NCBI GenBank assembly: GCA_023426225.1
Contig: JAFABD010000208.1
Span: forward strand, 1 to 35,039
Length of the DNA: 35,039 nucleotides
Reading direction: 5' to 3'
Origin: Pseudomonadota bacterium
Lineage (GTDB): Bacteria; Pseudomonadota; Alphaproteobacteria; Sphingomonadales; Sphingomonadaceae
The notes beneath the pieces are model-generated. The model was not told the origin of the DNA. It was given only the letters and a program-made list of their open reading frames with translations, and ran no database searches. Made by a program: the position numbers and the translations under genes. Below, in pieces: positions 33,323-35,039 of the stretch. The first letter of the stretch is position 1; the number at the start of each line of letters is the position of its first letter.

Positions 33323-33890
33323 TGGTCTGCCTTGGAAAAACTGGTCCAATTCTGAAGAGAGACCGGTGGGGCATGGGAATTGTACGGGACGTCAGCAGTT
33401 TACGCCGGAGCAGCTTATCGCCAAGCAGCGTGAGGTTGATGTACTGGTTGGCCGTGGCTCGACTGCGGTCGAGGGCTATCAGCAGATCGGGTTTGCGGAG
33501 CAGACGCTGTATCGTTGGCGCAAGGAATATAACGGCCTGAAGGTTGATCAGGCGCGGCGGATGGAAGGCCTGGAGCGCGAAAACGCGCGGTTGAAGAAGC
33601 TGGTGGCAGATCTCGCGCTGCAAAAGGCGATCCTGCAAAAGGCGTCGAAGCTGACTTTTTGTCCCCCCGCCGCCGTGAAGCGATCGAGTAGGCCCGCCGT
33701 GCATTGCCGGTATCGGAACGACGGACCTGCAAGATGCTTGGCCAGCATCGTTCCCCCCAACGCCCTCCGCCCAGGGACGATACCGACGAGCGGCGCCTGA
33801 CGGCCGACATTGACGCACTGGCCAAGATTATAGCCGATATGGCTATCGCCGCATCCATGCTTTGGCTACCCTGCTTTCGCGCTCGGGACC
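33323..33890 (+). pseudogene. Decayed IS3 family (IS407-like) element, OrfA and OrfB remnants
   Basis: OrfA is recognisable from about 33393: QFTPEQLIAKQREVDVLVGRG, QIGFAEQTLYRWRKEYNGLKVDQARRM and the leucine-zipper part LERENARLKKLVADLALQKAIL. OrfB begins about 33658 in another frame as LSPRRREAIE, followed by an in-frame TAG. It goes on as ARRALPVSERRTCKMLGQHRS, then RLTADIDALAK, and shifts frame again to YGYRRIHAL. The integrase DDE core is absent. A left end resembling IS3 ends (TGGTCTGCCTTGGAAAAACTGG) starts near 33329. The element is not mobile. Confidence 0.75.
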
Positions 33891-34132
33891 GAGGATCGCG
33901 AGCACGTTGGTGGCGTTCCAGACGGCGGTTACCGTGACGCGTTCACCCTGGCGCAGGTTTTGGAGACGGACTCGTGCTGCTTGCCGAAAGCGATAACCGT
34001 AACGAGCTTTTCGCCGTTCGAGAAATGGGCAGCGGCCCTCTTCGACATCGCCTACTTCTGGCCCTTGCTCGGGCCGGTCGAGATCGTGCCGGTGGGACGT
34101 CGGCGAGGGTGAGGTTAACCTGCATATCGAAC
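33860..34132 (-). pseudogene. Frameshifted small protein with OB-fold-like sequence
   Basis: On the minus strand MQVNLTLADVP starts near 34125. It continues in a second frame as TGTISTGPSKGQK, a TAG, then AMSKRAAAHFSNGEKLVTVIAFGK and HESVSK, and in a third frame as RQGERVTVTAVWNATNVLAILGPERES. Together the pieces look like one protein of about 85-90 residues with the alternating strands of an OB-fold, SSB-like domain. At least two frameshifts and a stop break it. I cannot name a family. Confidence 0.45.
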
Positions 34133-34310
34133 TTCCTTTTTGAATTTCATCCCCATCATTGGGGTCGTTCATTCATTCTTGATCGGGTGCGGGGGGTGGG
34201 CCGAAGGCGTCCGTCGGCGCGGGTCTGCACCGTTCGTGAAGTTACGGGCCTCTGCCTTGCCACCCTTGCCGTGCTGTGGTGAAGTCCCGGCGACGAGCAG
34301 GGGGAAATCA
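34133..34310. other. Short gap before the TMEM175-family gene
   Basis: No gene is supported. The end holds AGGGGG, the Shine-Dalgarno of the next gene, seven bases before its ATG. Confidence 0.5.
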
Positions 34311-34958
34311 ATGCGCGAACGTGATCAGGCCGAACGGCTGAGCTTCTTTTCGGATGCGGTTTTTGCGATCGCCATCACGCTGTTGGTTATTGAGATCCGC
34401 GTGCCGCACCTGCCCGCCATGTCAGACGCGGCACTGGGACACGCACTGCTCGGCCTGGTGCCCAATTTTGTCGGCTTCATCGTCAGCTTCCTGGTCATAG
34501 CGCGGTTCTGGGCGGGGCATCATCGGCTGTTTGGCCTGGTCGATCGCGCATCCCCGGCGATGATCCGCGCCAATCTCGGCTTGTTGATGGCGATCGCCTT
34601 CATGCCGTTTCCGACCGCCTTGCTCAGCGATTATGCCTCGTTGCGCGCAGCCGTCGGCTTTTACACCGCATTTCTGGTCCTCGTAGGGCTCGCCAATATG
34701 CGTCTGATCCATGTCACGCTGCGCGACGGCGTTTCTGCCGATGCGATCAAGCATGGACATGACGCCAAAGCGTTGCGCATCTCGATGTGGTCACCGGTGG
34801 TGATCGGTGGCACAGCCTTTGCGGTGGGCATGATCGCACCGGCGCTCGGGCTGCTTGTGCTGATCCTCATCGCGCCGCTGGTCTTGCTGCTGATAGGCCG
34901 CGTTGCCGAACGCGCCTGTAGCGCGACGATTACGGAGTCCGGTCGGCGTCAATTATGA
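34311..34958 (+). CDS. TMEM175/DUF1211 family membrane protein, putative potassium channel
   Basis: A 215-residue integral membrane protein with six predicted hydrophobic segments. The first helix contains the family hallmark R-x-x-x-F-S-D (RLSFFSDAVFAIAITLLVIEIRVP), whose residues line the pore in bacterial TMEM175 channels. The remaining segments (GLVPNFVGFIVSFLVIARFWAGHHRLF, LMAIAFMPFPTALL and two at the C-terminus) fit the single-repeat bacterial form, which assembles as tetramers conducting K+. AGGGGG seven bases before the ATG at 34311 fixes the start. It has no operon partner in the window, and nothing follows it to 35039. Confidence 0.85.
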   Translation: MRERDQAERLSFFSDAVFAIAITLLVIEIRVPHLPAMSDAALGHALLGLVPNFVGFIVSFLVIARFWAGHHRLFGLVDRASPAMIRANLGLLMAIAFMPFPTALLSDYASLRAAVGFYTAFLVLVGLANMRLIHVTLRDGVSADAIKHGHDAKALRISMWSPVVIGGTAFAVGMIAPALGLLVLILIAPLVLLLIGRVAERACSATITESGRRQL

Positions 34959-35039
34959 TGGCCGATAGGTGGCCGCGCCGGTTGGTGAATTCTGGCTACC
35001 ATTTGCTGTTGCGGGGAGCAACCGTCGAGCGACAATTAC

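Noticed and set aside
34959..35039. Tail after the TMEM175-family gene
   Set aside because: No hairpin with T-tract, start codon with ribosome binding site or repeat could be supported in these 81 bp.

Overview
The window is high-GC DNA with the gene content of a sphingomonad-type alphaproteobacterium: a TonB-dependent receptor next to glycosidases, an MFS sugar transporter and IS3/IS66/IS21-type debris. No rRNA or tRNA gene was seen, so the genus is inferred from gene style only.

Layout. (1) 1-985 is a scar of broken pieces: a probable IS21-type end, a truncated sigma-region-4 gene and a fragment of a membrane-segment-containing protein. (2) 986-17277 is a saccharide/glycopeptide utilisation locus. 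On the minus strand are a GH43 enzyme, an S9 prolyl-oligopeptidase-family peptidase and a DUF5695-like secreted protein, then a tight operon of lipoprotein cytochrome c, Tat-type FAD lactone oxidase and Tat-type PLP enzyme. On the plus strand, TonB receptor, GH1 beta-glucosidase, MFS transporter and TetR regulator follow each other with short gaps. The design suggests binding and import at the outer membrane, trimming in the periplasm, uptake by MFS and intracellular hydrolysis. (3) 17295-18563 is a GT4 glycosyltransferase, followed by an IS66 transposase relic. (4) 19135-31680 is a complete type I-C CRISPR-Cas locus: cas3, cas5c, cas8c, cas7c, cas4, cas1, cas2, a 180-bp leader and an array of 60 repeats and 59 spacers. 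(5) 31681-35039 holds a Sel1-repeat lipoprotein, a Phd/VapC-type toxin-antitoxin pair, a decayed IS3 element, a decayed small gene and a TMEM175-family membrane protein.

Two anomalies interrupt an otherwise tightly packed I-C operon. Between cas3 and cas5 lie 410 bp that hold a degenerate CRISPR repeat, a spacer-like segment and a second hairpin-bearing repeat-like sequence. Upstream of these is a 9-codon mini-ORF with a strong Shine-Dalgarno and tandem AGG codons, and a promoter-proximal site partly matching the spacer-like segment. This is the arrangement expected of a CreTA/CreR-like Cascade-dependent RNA regulator or addiction module, and it is the best candidate here for an undescribed system. 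Between cas7 and cas4 sits a small GIY-YIG nuclease gene, split by a frameshift.

The array records repeated encounters with related targets: two pairs of spacers are homologous, and one pair differs only by synonymous changes.
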